NCBI RefSeq assembly: GCF_022919835.1
Contig: NZ_CP095074.1
Location: forward strand, 2,232,001-2,296,000
DNA length: 64,000 nucleotides
DNA from: Halobacillus shinanisalinarum
GTDB lineage: Bacteria > Bacillota > Bacilli > Bacillales > Halobacillaceae
Reading direction: 5' to 3'
In this document: one piece after another, positions 48,619 to 58,403 of the stretch
How positions within the stretch are numbered: position 1 is the first letter of the stretch
How the letters are laid out: every line of letters begins with the position of its first letter
The notes under the pieces: generated by a model
The model's input: the letters and a program-made list of their open reading frames with translations, nothing else
Databases searched by the model: none
Told to the model about the DNA's origin: nothing
Made by a program: the position numbers and the translations under genes

Positions 48619-49080
48619 TTACTTAGCATTTCCCCATTTAATTATGACCATTTTTATAAGGAACCCAACTCCTAATCCCGGGATTACAGAAAGTATAGGT
48701 AACCAGATCGGCCCCCATAATACCCCTAGTACCTTTGTGTTTGAGAACATAATTCCAACCGTAACAAAATATGCAGCAAAGACAAAAGGCAAAAATGAAT
48801 AGGGGCTTCTCCCTCCTCCAGCATCTTTATAGGCGTCCCACATCGCAAAGAAGTACAAACAAGGATAGAACATTATCCAGCCATAGTTCACCTGCTCTAT
48901 TGCAGCTGCCATGTCACCACGGAAACTTAACATGATCACTGTATTAAAATTAGCTTGAACATTTATCAAAAATTCAAGTGCAACCAATAGGATACCTTTA
49001 AGATATCTACCATTTAACAACTGGCCAAACCCGGGCAGAGCGATACTCCAGAATAGTTTCTCAATAGAATTTTTTCCCAT
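48619..49080 (-). CDS. conserved membrane protein with TM2-like N-terminus
   Basis: 153-residue protein with about four hydrophobic helices. The N-terminus ALPGFGQLLNGRYLKGILL and YFFAMWDAYKDAGGG resemble TM2-type and related small membrane proteins of Bacillaceae. No function assigned and no operon partner; it stands between ywaD (opposite strand) and the broken DUF3231 gene. Confidence 0.65.
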   Translation of the reverse strand: MGKNSIEKLFWSIALPGFGQLLNGRYLKGILLVALEFLINVQANFNTVIMLSFRGDMAAAIEQVNYGWIMFYPCLYFFAMWDAYKDAGGGRSPYSFLPFVFAAYFVTVGIMFSNTKVLGVLWGPIWLPILSVIPGLGVGFLIKMVIIKWGNAK

Positions 49081-49156
49081 TCATAAGCACCCTCCCACGT
49101 TTTCTGCATGATAATGAAAGAAAATTACTAAAGACGAAGAAACCTTCCCGTCCTCA

Positions 49157-50165
49157 TTACATCTTCCCATCTTTTGCTAATTGGTCGTGATCGATCATCC
49201 TCGGTGGCTCTTCCATCCAACCGTTTTCAATCAGTAAATTACCCCCGTCTTCAATATATTTGCCTATTTCACCCATAAGCCTAACGTAAATGGCAGCCAG
49301 GTCACGCCTAAAAGTCGTCGATATGCTTGTCCCATAATAAGCTAAACCTACCGAGTTTGTTGTAGTGACTTGGAACAACATCAACTTGTCTGAAAAAGGG
49401 GCGACAGTCGAATCAGTTACAGGATCCTCCCAAACCGTTGATGCCGGTAACTGATGCTTTTGTAACTTCGTTGTAAAGATTTGCACATGTTTTGCAGCTA
49501 TTTCTTTTCCTCGTGTCATATATTGTTGCACTTGTTTTGACTTTGCAACTTGACTAAACCCCGTTAAATAATTAGCACCGAGTGCATTTCGTTGTAAATT
49601 CGCATAAAGATTGGCAATTTCTAGTGATAACAAAGGTCTTTGCTTTCCAATCCAACCCGACATAAAATTTTGTTTCGTTACGTAATACACCTGATCAGGT
49701 GTATCAATATAAGGTGACCGGGTATATATACCTTTTGATTCCAATAGATCAACAGCCTTATCGTGAAGTTTATCCGACTCTATCAGACATTCAGAAAAGT
49801 AATCACGGATATCTTTACGCGCACATAACGCCTTGCCTTGTGCATACATTTGCATCCCTATTTGTGCCGTCTGTTTCACATTGTTTAACAAAAATTGGTC
49901 TGAAAATACCGAGGTGCCCCTAAATTAACATCCTGATCATTAAAACCATGGGGAACTGGACGATGATCCCTTGAAAAATAGCGATTAGCTTAGGAATATG
50001 TGCCTCAGACAGCTTTAAAGCTTGTTTTATCACCGGTCGAATATCAGAGTCTTCAACAATTTGTAAAAAGTATTTCATCGTACAAATGGTCATGCTGTCC
50101 TGCATGTAACCCATCCACAGTTGTGAAAGTTCTGATGAATTTAATCTAGGGTCACGTTTCGCCAT
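49157..50165 (-). pseudogene. DUF3231 protein, two frameshifts
   Basis: DUF3231 proteins are uncharacterised ferritin-like/coat-associated proteins of Bacillales with two repeated helical halves. The gene is split in three frames: NSSELSQLWMGYMQDSM to IPKLIAIFQG; DHRPVPHGFNDQDVNLGAPR; VFSDQFLLNNVKQTAQIG and the rest to the stop at 49157. Adding one G at each of 49968-49970 and 49909-49910 (coding strand) gives a continuous reading of about 336 residues. Both faults fit the window-wide loss of one G in G runs. Confidence 0.85.
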
Positions 50166-50218
50166 TTATTAAACCTCCCAACAATGAACATTACTGTCTA
50201 CTGCCTTTTTTGGATGAT

Positions 50219-50292
50219 ACGTGCTAGTTTCGACGTTGCTCGCGTGTCATGGCGACCTTAGTCGACCTTCTAATGTGGCAACTTTTTGAACA
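50219..50292 (+). repeat. dispersed structured repeat, truncated copy C
   Basis: Right half of the element seen at 25774 and 63116: GTGCTAGT, CGAC/GTCG stem, TTCTAATGTGGCAACTTTTTGAACA. The left half is missing. The loop is changed but the stems are kept (TCGAC with GTCGA, GTTGC with GCGAC). Fills the 300-base gap between the DUF3231 gene and the membrane protein. Confidence 0.7.
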
Positions 50293-50470
50293 CCCACTAA
50301 GAGAAAAAATATTAGAAAATAATCAAGTTCACCCTTATCGTTAAAGGTTATTAAGTAGTCTGCTGCATACTGAACAAATTATTCTATTGTGACCAGATTC
50401 TAATCCAACAAAAAAAGACTCCCAATCCTGGGAACCCTCTGACAACTATTCGACTAGCAAGGAGAGAAAC

Positions 50471-51508
50471 TCATATGGCCTTTTCCCTCATTTTCCCATC
50501 GAAAAGACTCCACTTTGAGTCAACCCAAAGCACAATTTCAGCCATAAGAACAATAAGTACGACCCACGCCCAAATCGATAAAAATTCCGCGTGGAAGTTA
50601 TATAGCACATTCTGATAATGAGGATTACTATGCATCGTCATCGAAAACGCGTAAAACATCCCAAACGTAAAATTCCGCGACCATTGGCTGATATTGTAGG
50701 TAAATAATCCTTTTTTCCAACCTAATTGCCTTACCCGCTTCACAGCACGCATTACTTCCACCACTTCAATTGAAAGCAATAACCCAAACACTATTAGCCA
50801 AAAGACCATTAAAAATAGAGAGCTGCCTACATTAGCTGAGACAAGAGCCAATCCTGAAATCGATAACGCGCCATGAATGATACAATTGGTATTCGTCCAA
50901 TGATCAGCCAACGTCCATTCCGCTTCCTTGCCATAACGAACGGCGATTAATATCACCCCACAAAGGTAAAAAGTTAATCCAAGCACGATCACCACATTGA
51001 TCAATACATTCGGGAAAAAAGGAAAAAAGTTAATCCACATAATCACCACCGATTGCGTGGCCACTGTTGATAATAAAACGACCCCATGAATAGCATGATT
51101 CGTGGGACGTGCAAGTAACTGTCTAAAGTTATACCCACAACTTACTAAGAAAAGCAGCCAAAGAACTGTATTCACAACAGCGATGATCTGCACGATCAAC
51201 GTTACTGCCGGATAATATTTTTCTAAGACATTACATATGACAGACATTCCAGCAATCCATGTTCCCATGGTGAAAGAGTTCACAGGATTCTTCAAAAAAG
51301 GGATCAAAAAATCACGATCAAAAAACTGCCTTGTCAGCCCTTGGTAAATGTTCAAGCTGATAAGAGCTAGTCCTACCGCAAGAATCCCTCCCACCCTCCG
51401 CTGCAAAAAAGGAAATGCATCAATCGCGGCAAATAAAAATATCCCAATTGCCATAATTATCGCTCCTGATGCTGGGTTCATTGTTTTTAAATTTCTTCTG
51501 CTAACCAT
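50471..51508 (-). CDS. integral membrane protein, possibly TDT/SLAC1-like
   Basis: 345 residues with nine or ten hydrophobic helices and almost no soluble part. Segments such as FLKNPVNSFTMGTWIAGMSV resemble the TehA/SLAC1 (TDT) transporter family, but the match is weak by eye. Monocistronic on the minus strand. Otherwise unassigned. Confidence 0.45.
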   Translation of the reverse strand: MVSRRNLKTMNPASGAIIMAIGIFLFAAIDAFPFLQRRVGGILAVGLALISLNIYQGLTRQFFDRDFLIPFLKNPVNSFTMGTWIAGMSVICNVLEKYYPAVTLIVQIIAVVNTVLWLLFLVSCGYNFRQLLARPTNHAIHGVVLLSTVATQSVVIMWINFFPFFPNVLINVVIVLGLTFYLCGVILIAVRYGKEAEWTLADHWTNTNCIIHGALSISGLALVSANVGSSLFLMVFWLIVFGLLLSIEVVEVMRAVKRVRQLGWKKGLFTYNISQWSRNFTFGMFYAFSMTMHSNPHYQNVLYNFHAEFLSIWAWVVLIVLMAEIVLWVDSKWSLFDGKMREKAI

Positions 51509-51586
51509 GATCGTGACACCCGCTTCTTTCTTTAATCCATTCTTTCATTATACGACTATTTGCACGAGGAAAAAAGACAACTTCAT

Positions 51587-51790
51587 TTATCGGTGCTCAT
51601 TGAAGGCACTAATCACACCTAATAGAAAACGCTGTTCTGTCATCTTACATCCTTCTGGAATTGATCCTGATCCCTTGTACGTCTCTCCATCAGCTGATAC
51701 TTGTCAGCATGCAGCGAATTCCTTTTTTTGGGGGTATGTGAAATCCTTACTCTGATTCATCACAACGCTAAGTTCGTTTATAACTTCCAT
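51587..51790 (-). other. small ORF with internal UGA (C-U motif), candidate selenoprotein or pseudogene
   Basis: Reading on the minus strand: MEVINELSVVMNQSKDF, EFAAC, TGA at 51704-51706, then QVSADGETYKGSGSIPEGC and RFLLGVISAFNEHR to TAA at 51587. The reading is open on both sides of the UGA over 67 codons. UGA follows Cys directly, giving a C-U pair, and a further Cys follows. No hairpin like those in selD and the SelW gene follows the UGA, and no good ribosome site precedes the ATG, so a nonsense mutation is equally possible. Lies in the 475-base gap before the PTS regulator; the rest of that gap shows only TTGCAAATTTAA twice (51828, 51938). Confidence 0.35.
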
Positions 51791-51983
51791 CGCCCATCAC
51801 ATCAACAAATAAAAACACTGTCCAAACTTGCAAATTTAAGTTATACAATTTATGCACAATGAAACCACTTACAACCTTAATAAATACGCGTTATAATAAC
51901 AGCATAGGATGATCATCAACTAGTAATCAGTATAGTTTTGCAAATTTAAACAATTAGCAATTAATGGATTAAGGGGGATCCCC

Positions 51984-54095
51984 ATGGTTTTGGATAAAAG
52001 ACGTGCACACTTATTATCCATCATTCAACAGTCTGCCGCTCCCGTATCAACAAAGGAATTGGTAGAAAAAATGAAAGTGTCTCAACGAACCATTTACTAC
52101 GATCTCGATCAAATTAATAGTTGGCTGACAGAACAAAGACTCGATCCAATTGAAAACAAACATGGAAAAGGAGTCTTTTTGCCTGATCGATCTAAATACA
52201 AGATAGTGATTGATAATGAGAAAAGTTTTGAGGATTGGCATTACCAATTATCTAAACAAGAACGTGAATTACTCATCAAGGCTAAAATTTTGTTAGAAGA
52301 ACACGACGCCTCTATGAAAAGATTCATGGAAATTACGAGTATGAGTCGAGGTACGGTGGCTAAGGCTCTTCAAGCCATCAAACAAGAATTTCAGCAGCAA
52401 GGTTTGCATTTGTATTATAAAAAGGGGATGGGCTATCACCTCAATGGCTCTGAGGAAGCCAAGAGAAAGATGCTTTCTGACGTCCTATCCACTATCTTCT
52501 CTCATAGAGAATGGTGGAACGTTCGTAATGAAGTTCATAGAATGATTCAGCCCGAATCAGACGAAATTTCAAATCAAACCGATCAAAGAAATCATGTAAA
52601 AGGGCTTCTTTATGAAGCAGAAGAAGAAATGGGATTGACTCTCACCGATGAAATGGTGGAGATATTATCTTTACAAATATTAATTATAAAAAAACGGGTT
52701 CATTTACAGAGATTCATCCATGTGGATTCAGAAGAGAAGGAAGTACTTCAACAAACGGAAGCCTATCAAGCTTCCATGCTTATTACTCAAAAGCTTGAGC
52801 ATTTATGGAAGGTTACATTTCCGAATGATGAAATTTGCTTTATTGCAATGAACCTCCTCGGCTCCAAAGTGCAGCACGATGATTTCAGTCGATATACAAG
52901 ACAGGAATTAGCAGGGCTGAAACAGGTGGTTCAACGGATGATCTCTGACTTTCAATCCTATTCTTGTGTAATTTTTGACGATAGAAAAGGACTTGAGGAG
53001 AATCTTATCTCGCATATTAAGCCAACTTATTATCGGCTGAAATATGGCGTACAAATCGCTAATGAGCTCTCAGACAGTATCCAGGAAAACTATCAGGATA
53101 TCTATCATTTAACAAAACGTGTCATCATGCACTTAGAATACTATGTCGGTCAACCAATTCCAGACGAAGAAATCGCCTATATCACTTTACACTTTGGAGG
53201 CTGGCTCACAAAAGAGAAGAAAAGGGTAGAAACGAAGTTCAAAGCCATTATTGTCTGTGAAAACGGAATAGGCACCTCTAACATGCTTAGAACACAATTA
53301 GAAAATTTGATTGCAGGGCTAGATGTGACAGCCACACTTTCAATGAGGGAATATCAGTCCAATGACTATCCTGCAGATATCATCTTTTCTACTAATTTTA
53401 TTAAACCAAAGAACACCCCTGTTATACATGTTCCAGCTATTTTAACAAATCTTGAAAAGGAGCATGTCATGCAAAGAATGAATGAGCTTTTCCATTCTAA
53501 AGGCCTTCCTACGAACTCTACTGACCATGTAATAGATGTCGTAGAGCGTCATGCAACTGTTCATGAAAAAGATGAACTTAAGAGAGCTTTAAACCAGTTA
53601 TTGGAGAATAAACCTTTCGGAACAAAGGAGTTACGAAAAGCTATGCTCAATGAATTATTAACAGACCAAACCATCCAATTTAAGGACTCTGTACCGAGTT
53701 GGGAGGAAGCGATTACTTTTGCTGCTCAGCCATTGATTGACCAGCATTCCATTCACTCCCATTATGTTGATGCAATGATTGAAAACGTGAAGGAGTTAGG
53801 TCCTTATATAGTAATCGCTCCACGAATTGCCATCCCCCACGCCCGTCCTGACACAGGGGTGGAACGCTTAGGGATGAGCCTGCTTCGACTGAGGGAGCCT
53901 GTCTATTTTTCTAATAAAGAAAAGCATCGGGCACAGTTGATTATTGTACTGGCTGCGATCGATAACCAGACTCATCTAAAAGCGCTGGCCCAGCTCACTG
54001 AAGTTTTATCGAACGAGGAAAATGTGAACCAGTTAATTGAAGCACATGACAGCGATAGTGTGATCCAGTTGATTAATCAATATGTTCAAGCGTAA
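51984..54095 (+). CDS. PTS-responsive PRD transcriptional activator with EIIB and EIIA domains
   Basis: 703 residues in the MtlR/LicR layout: N-terminal HTH (LLSIIQQSAAPVSTKELVEKMKVSQRTIYYDL), a second HTH-like region, PRD1 and PRD2 (PIPDEEIAYITLHFGGWL with phospho-His), an EIIB-like domain (AIIVCENGIGTSNMLRTQL) and a C-terminal EIIA domain (VIAPRIAIPHARPDTG with phospho-His). It precedes ulaB and ulaA and probably activates them when phosphorylated by PTS proteins. In PRD1 the region FIAMNLLGSK lacks one expected His. GGGGGATCCCC precedes the ATG. The EIIA domain may also supply the missing enzyme IIA of this PTS. Confidence 0.88.
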   Translation: MVLDKRRAHLLSIIQQSAAPVSTKELVEKMKVSQRTIYYDLDQINSWLTEQRLDPIENKHGKGVFLPDRSKYKIVIDNEKSFEDWHYQLSKQERELLIKAKILLEEHDASMKRFMEITSMSRGTVAKALQAIKQEFQQQGLHLYYKKGMGYHLNGSEEAKRKMLSDVLSTIFSHREWWNVRNEVHRMIQPESDEISNQTDQRNHVKGLLYEAEEEMGLTLTDEMVEILSLQILIIKKRVHLQRFIHVDSEEKEVLQQTEAYQASMLITQKLEHLWKVTFPNDEICFIAMNLLGSKVQHDDFSRYTRQELAGLKQVVQRMISDFQSYSCVIFDDRKGLEENLISHIKPTYYRLKYGVQIANELSDSIQENYQDIYHLTKRVIMHLEYYVGQPIPDEEIAYITLHFGGWLTKEKKRVETKFKAIIVCENGIGTSNMLRTQLENLIAGLDVTATLSMREYQSNDYPADIIFSTNFIKPKNTPVIHVPAILTNLEKEHVMQRMNELFHSKGLPTNSTDHVIDVVERHATVHEKDELKRALNQLLENKPFGTKELRKAMLNELLTDQTIQFKDSVPSWEEAITFAAQPLIDQHSIHSHYVDAMIENVKELGPYIVIAPRIAIPHARPDTGVERLGMSLLRLREPVYFSNKEKHRAQLIIVLAAIDNQTHLKALAQLTEVLSNEENVNQLIEAHDSDSVIQLINQYVQA

Positions 54096-54119
54096 AAAAA
54101 CAAGAGGAGGAATTTGAAA

Positions 54120-54386
54120 ATGAAAAAAGTATTAGTTGTATGCGGAAACGGACTAGGAAGCAGTATGATCGTTGAGATGAATGTAAAGGCCGCTCTAAAA
54201 GATATGGGAAAAGATGCCGAAGTATCTCATACAGATCTAACAACAGCCAAGACAGAACAAGCGGATTTGTTCTTAGGTTCAGAAGACATTGTGGAAAGTC
54301 TTGAAGACGGAAACAAAAATGTGGTCAAACTGAAAAACTTAATGGATAAGAACGAGCTCCGCGAGGCACTAGAGAACAATTTGTAA
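54120..54386 (+). CDS. ulaB: ascorbate-type PTS enzyme IIB
   Basis: About 88 residues: KKVLVVCGNGLGSSMIVEMNVKAALKDMG with the phosphocysteine in VCGNGLGSS, matching SgaB/UlaB. ATG at 54120 has GAGGAGG ten bases upstream; the TTG at 54114 is less likely. It carries phosphate from an EIIA to the sugar in UlaA. Immediately follows the regulator gene. Confidence 0.9.
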   Translation: MKKVLVVCGNGLGSSMIVEMNVKAALKDMGKDAEVSHTDLTTAKTEQADLFLGSEDIVESLEDGNKNVVKLKNLMDKNELREALENNL

Positions 54387-54416
54387 TTCAAATCTGAAAC
54401 CAAAGGGGCGTTACAA

Positions 54417-55784
54417 ATGGTTGATTTAATCATGAAGGATATCTTGGGTACTCCTGCCATCCTAGTTGGTCTATTTGCACTAATCGGTCTGCTGGTTCAG
54501 CGCAAGAACTCTGGGGATGTCGTTTCGGGGACACTGAAAACAGTGATGGGTTTCGTCATTCTCAATGCAGGTGCCAATGTACTTGTTCAATCCTTAGGTC
54601 AATTCAGCAGTATGTTTGATGAAGCATTTGCTGTAGAAGGTGTCATTCCAAACAATGAGGCCATCGTTGCCTTAGCTCAAGAAAGCTTTGGGACAGAGAC
54701 AGCAATGATTATGCTGTTTGGTATGATTGTCAATATTATCTTAGCACGATTTAGTCCTTTTAAATATATCTTTTTAACAGGTCATCATACAATGTTTATG
54801 GCATGCCTAATTGCCGTTATCTTAACTACTGGCGGTTTTTCCGGAGCTTCTGTAATCATTCTAGGTTCCATTATATTAGGAGCATTGATGGTGCTTTCAC
54901 CAGCCATGCTTCAGCCCTTCACACGTAAGGTCACTGGTTCTGATGATTTTGCAGTAGGGCATTTCGGCTCCATTGGATATTTTGTATCAGCTTGTGTTGG
55001 AAAGTCTGTAGGAAAAGGTTCGAAGTCTACCGAAGAAATTAAAGTGCCTAAGTCACTAGGATTCCTGCGCGATACATCTGTATCCGTATCTTTAACGATG
55101 GTTATCCTATTCTTCATTGTTGCTGGATTTGCGGGTCCTTCTTTCGTTGAAGCAGAGTTAAGCGGAGGGCAAAACTTCCTCGTGTTCGCCTTTATGCAAG
55201 GTCTTACCTTCGCGGCAGGGGTGTATATCATTCTAGCTGGGGTTCGTATGCTACTAGGGGAAATTGTACCGGCATTTAAAGGGATTGCGGATAAAGTCGT
55301 TCCCAATGCAAAACCCGCACTAGATGCTCCAGCTATTTTCCCTTTCGCAGGAAATGCCGTGATTATTGGCTTCCTTTGCAGCTTTGTTGCTGGGCTTGTT
55401 AGTATGCTATTCCTTCCTCTTCTAGGTCTAAGTGTAATTGTTCCCGGATTGGTGCCGCACTTCTTCACAGGGGCAGCAGCAGGGGTCTTCGGAAATGCAA
55501 CTGGCGGTCGTCGAGGAGCTGTGTTCGGTTCCATGGCTAATGGGATAATGATTAGTTTCCTGCCGGCATTATTACTGCCTGTACTTGGTTCTCTCGGCTT
55601 CCAAGGAACCACGTTTGGAGATGCAGATTTTGGTGTTGTGGGAATTGTTCTCGGAAATCTCATTCGTTTAATTCAGTCGAACATGATCGTTGGGAGTGCT
55701 ATACTTGGATTGTTGGCTTTACTTTTCTTATTAGGATGGAAAACAAAAACAAATGAAAATAAAAGCGACATTGATGCAGCTTAG
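54417..55784 (+). CDS. ulaA: ascorbate-type PTS enzyme IIC
   Basis: 455-residue membrane permease of the UlaA/SgaT family (EIIC of the AG superfamily): ILGTPAILVGLFALIGLLVQRK, GFVILNAGANVLVQSLGQF, TGHHTMFMACLIAV and GNATGGRRGAVFGSMANG. About eleven helices. The operon lacks a separate EIIA and the catabolic genes ulaD-G, so the sugar may be ascorbate or an unrelated compound. Confidence 0.92.
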   Translation: MVDLIMKDILGTPAILVGLFALIGLLVQRKNSGDVVSGTLKTVMGFVILNAGANVLVQSLGQFSSMFDEAFAVEGVIPNNEAIVALAQESFGTETAMIMLFGMIVNIILARFSPFKYIFLTGHHTMFMACLIAVILTTGGFSGASVIILGSIILGALMVLSPAMLQPFTRKVTGSDDFAVGHFGSIGYFVSACVGKSVGKGSKSTEEIKVPKSLGFLRDTSVSVSLTMVILFFIVAGFAGPSFVEAELSGGQNFLVFAFMQGLTFAAGVYIILAGVRMLLGEIVPAFKGIADKVVPNAKPALDAPAIFPFAGNAVIIGFLCSFVAGLVSMLFLPLLGLSVIVPGLVPHFFTGAAAGVFGNATGGRRGAVFGSMANGIMISFLPALLLPVLGSLGFQGTTFGDADFGVVGIVLGNLIRLIQSNMIVGSAILGLLALLFLLGWKTKTNENKSDIDAA

Positions 55785-55798
55785 ATATATATTTAAGG

Positions 55799-55836
55799 AA
55801 ATCTCGAGGCCTAATCAGGTGCTCGAGATTTTTTCA
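55799..55836 (+). terminator. terminator of the PTS operon
   Basis: ATCTCGAG / CTCGAGAT, 13-base loop, followed by TTTTTTC. Confidence 0.85.
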
Positions 55837-55996
55837 ATTAGTTAAAAACGCTTTGAGTGCCCATTCCTACCTCTAGTAATGTTCTCAGCACCTTTAGTGC
55901 TATCCCATGACGTGAAGGGAGACTGTTACTCTTGCCTATTTCATAACGGAACATATAAACTTGATAGACAACAGTTTGTATAGGAGGACTTCCATC

Positions 55997-56191
55997 ATGA
56001 TCGTTTCAGGAACCATCCGTTATAACCATAATCATATAGATTTTGAAGTTAAGCTTCCTCAAGGAGAAATTAGTGAGGAAGCCAGCCTTGACCCTGAGTC
56101 TACCCAAACTATTATCGACGCAGTTAATCGAAAATATCGTGTGAAATATCCTTCATTAAGTACATTGGATTCTTTAGAGATAAAAGGGTAA
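55997..56191 (+). CDS. small conserved hypothetical protein
   Basis: 64 residues (MIVSGTIRYNHNHIDFEV to LEIKG), soluble and acidic, no recognised domain. ATG at 55997 with AGGAGG upstream gives a better start than the TTG-like longer reading. Own terminator downstream. Function unknown. Confidence 0.6.
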   Translation: MIVSGTIRYNHNHIDFEVKLPQGEISEEASLDPESTQTIIDAVNRKYRVKYPSLSTLDSLEIKG

Positions 56192-56217
56192 TTCTTCTCT
56201 ATAGTTAACCTGCATAA

Positions 56218-56263
56218 TGCCTGTTCCTGTGTGTTTAAAATAACAAGGAACAGGCACTTTTTT
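56218..56263 (+). terminator. terminator of the small hypothetical gene
   Basis: TGCCTGTTCCT / AGGAACAGGCA, perfect stem with a 17-base loop, followed by CTTTTTTG. Confidence 0.85.
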
Positions 56264-56325
56264 GTTCATTGCCCTTTAAATAAGCGATAATGGATAGTAC
56301 ATAGTTAGATAAGGGAGCGTGTAGT

Positions 56326-56793
56326 ATGAAGGCAATTTTAGAAGCTAAACCAGAGGATGCTTCAGAAATCCTGCACATTCAAAAGCAGGCCTATAGAAGT
56401 GAAGCTGAACTATATAATGACTACGACATTCAACCATTACAACAAACCGTATCAGGTGTAGAAAAAGACTTTGAAAGCAGTTTTATACTTAAGTATGTGC
56501 TCGATGGCAAAATTGTCGGTTCAGTGAGAGCCTCAAAAGAAAACGGAACCTGCCACATAGGGAAACTAATGGTCGACCCTGACTTTCAGGGCAGGGGAAT
56601 CGGCAAAGAGTTGATGCGAGAGATTGAAGGCAGATATGAACATGTACGTTTTGAATTGTTTACAGGAAACAAGAGCATCAAAAATATAGCTTTTTATGAG
56701 GGACTTGGCTATAAAGGGTACAAAACCCACCAGCTACCAAGAGAAGATACTGTCTTTCTATTCATGGAAAAAACCCACTCCAAAATTAAGTAA
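56326..56793 (+). CDS. GNAT N-acetyltransferase
   Basis: 155 residues with the GNAT acetyl-CoA motif DPDFQGRGIGKELM and NIAFYEGLGYKGYKTH. Upstream beta strands IVGSVRASKENG. Substrate unknown; monocistronic, convergent with selA. Confidence 0.9.
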   Translation: MKAILEAKPEDASEILHIQKQAYRSEAELYNDYDIQPLQQTVSGVEKDFESSFILKYVLDGKIVGSVRASKENGTCHIGKLMVDPDFQGRGIGKELMREIEGRYEHVRFELFTGNKSIKNIAFYEGLGYKGYKTHQLPREDTVFLFMEKTHSKIK

Positions 56794-56804
56794 ATGGAAT
56801 AAAA

Positions 56805-56847
56805 TTCCACCTCAGGTCATCCAAATTATGGATGACCTGAGGTGGAA
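56805..56847. terminator. long perfect hairpin between the GNAT gene and selA
   Basis: A 19-bp perfect inverted repeat (from TTCCACCTCAGG to its complement) with loop AATTA. On the minus strand it is followed by TTTTATT, so it terminates selA; it may also stop the convergent GNAT transcript. An 18-base part of the stem recurs at 19874-19891. Confidence 0.85.
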
Positions 56848-56895
56848 AATACTGTATGGAAATACTCCTCATATAAAAGACTTAGACTCTTTTTC

Positions 56896-58305
56896 CTATT
56901 GTTCTACCCCTACGTCTAAAAATCCTTCCAAGAGCTCCGGCATTTCCTCGTTTACAATGGTCCGAAAATCGACACACACCCGTCCATCCTGAATCCGTGT
57001 CACGATAACGGGGATATGGGCCCGCAGTTTTGCTGCCAGCTCATGGGCAGAATATCGATTGTGCTGTACGGCAGCAACAAAGGTAGGAAGATGTACACTA
57101 GGCATCGTTCCCCCTCCTACTTGGGAGGTGCTTTCTGCAATGTCCACATGATAGGAGGATGTTTTGGCTTGCAGTTCATTCGAAAAGGTTTCCGCTTGTC
57201 TCTTAATATCTTCATGTGTCCGAGTAACATCACGTAGAGTCGGGAGTTCTTCGGTTGGCGCATCGCCTAACACGTATGATTTTAGTGTCTGCTCTAGTGC
57301 GGCTAGCGTCATTTTGTCGACCCTTAGTACTCGTGCTAACTGATGTTTTTTCAGCTTTTGGATAAGATCCTTGTTCCCGGCGATGATACCAGCCTGGGGC
57401 CCACCTAATAACTTATCGCCACTAAAGGAAATTAGATCAACACCTGAGTCAACCATTTCCTTCACAACGGGCTCATCACCTATTCCATGTTGTTTAAAAT
57501 CATAAAGGGATCCGCTCCCCAAGTCCTCATAAAAGACTAAGTCCCGTTCGTTTTTTAAATTAACCAGATCTCCCGTATCGACAGATTCTGTAAAACCAAC
57601 GGTCATAAAATTGCTCGTATGAACTTTCATAATCATGGCGGTTTCACAACTTACGGCATTTTCATAGTCGAACAGGTGGGTTTTATTTGTTGTTCCTACT
57701 TCTACCAAACGAGCACCACTCTCTTCCATAATCGATGACACACGAAACGACCCGCCAATTTCTACAAGCTGGCCGCGGGAAACGATGACTTCTTGCCTCT
57801 TCGCCAATGCACTTAATACGAGAAAAACAGCCGCCGCATTATTATTAACCACCATCGCCGCTTCTGCACCCGTTACCTCTTTGAGCAAGTCTTCAATAAT
57901 ATCATGACGGGAACCGCGTTTGCCTTCAGCTGCTTTATATTCGAGATTTGAATAATTCCGGGCCACATCTGCCACATGCTGAACAGCCTTTTCGCTCAAT
58001 CGTGATCGCCCTAAATTCGTATGTAACACTGTACCCGTCGCATTAATGACACGTCTCAAACGATCCCGTGTCCACTGCTGAATCCTTCCCTCTACACCTT
58101 GAAAAATGGCTTCCTCCATACCATCATTAAAGAATTCTTTTGAAAAATTATGATTCAAGATCTGTTCCCTTATTTCATTGATCTCTTGTTGAACAAATTT
58201 TGTTAACTGCTCTCTAGCGATATCAAATTTAGCTAGGATGCTTTCAAACCGATCCTGCTTTTGTAGTTCATGAACAGGCGGCAGCTGCCGTAAATATTGT
58301 TTCAT
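56896..58305 (-). CDS. selA: L-seryl-tRNA(Sec) selenium transferase SelA
   Basis: PLP enzyme converting seryl-tRNA(Sec) to selenocysteyl-tRNA(Sec) with selenophosphate. 469 residues, close to the E. coli length. Motifs: RRVINATGTVLHTNLGRS, AVMVVNNNAAA-like EAAMVVNNNAAAVFL, and the PLP lysine in LISFSGDKLLGGPQAG. It is transcribed separately from selB-selW, being preceded by an intrinsic terminator. Confirms Sec decoding in this organism. Confidence 0.95.
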   Translation of the reverse strand: MKQYLRQLPPVHELQKQDRFESILAKFDIAREQLTKFVQQEINEIREQILNHNFSKEFFNDGMEEAIFQGVEGRIQQWTRDRLRRVINATGTVLHTNLGRSRLSEKAVQHVADVARNYSNLEYKAAEGKRGSRHDIIEDLLKEVTGAEAAMVVNNNAAAVFLVLSALAKRQEVIVSRGQLVEIGGSFRVSSIMEESGARLVEVGTTNKTHLFDYENAVSCETAMIMKVHTSNFMTVGFTESVDTGDLVNLKNERDLVFYEDLGSGSLYDFKQHGIGDEPVVKEMVDSGVDLISFSGDKLLGGPQAGIIAGNKDLIQKLKKHQLARVLRVDKMTLAALEQTLKSYVLGDAPTEELPTLRDVTRTHEDIKRQAETFSNELQAKTSSYHVDIAESTSQVGGGTMPSVHLPTFVAAVQHNRYSAHELAAKLRAHIPVIVTRIQDGRVCVDFRTIVNEEMPELLEGFLDVGVEQ

Positions 58306-58359
58306 ATCCTCGAGCCTCCATCATTCTCTCTAAATTCACGGAGAAGCTTAATTCTATAA

Positions 58360-58398
58360 AAAAGGTGCCTCAAAATCTGATTCCATGAGGCACCTTTT
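58360..58398. terminator. terminator of the selB-selW transcript
   Basis: AAAAGGTGCCTCA / TGAGGCACCTTTT around a 13-base loop, bidirectional. It follows the SelW-like gene stop by 5 bases, splitting it from selA. Confidence 0.9.
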
Positions 58399-58403
58399 AA
58401 CGG

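Noticed and set aside
51828..51949. Repeated TTGCAAATTTAA (two copies 110 bases apart) as operator of the PTS regulator
   Set aside because: Only two copies in AT-rich DNA and no dyad symmetry; not enough to call a binding site.
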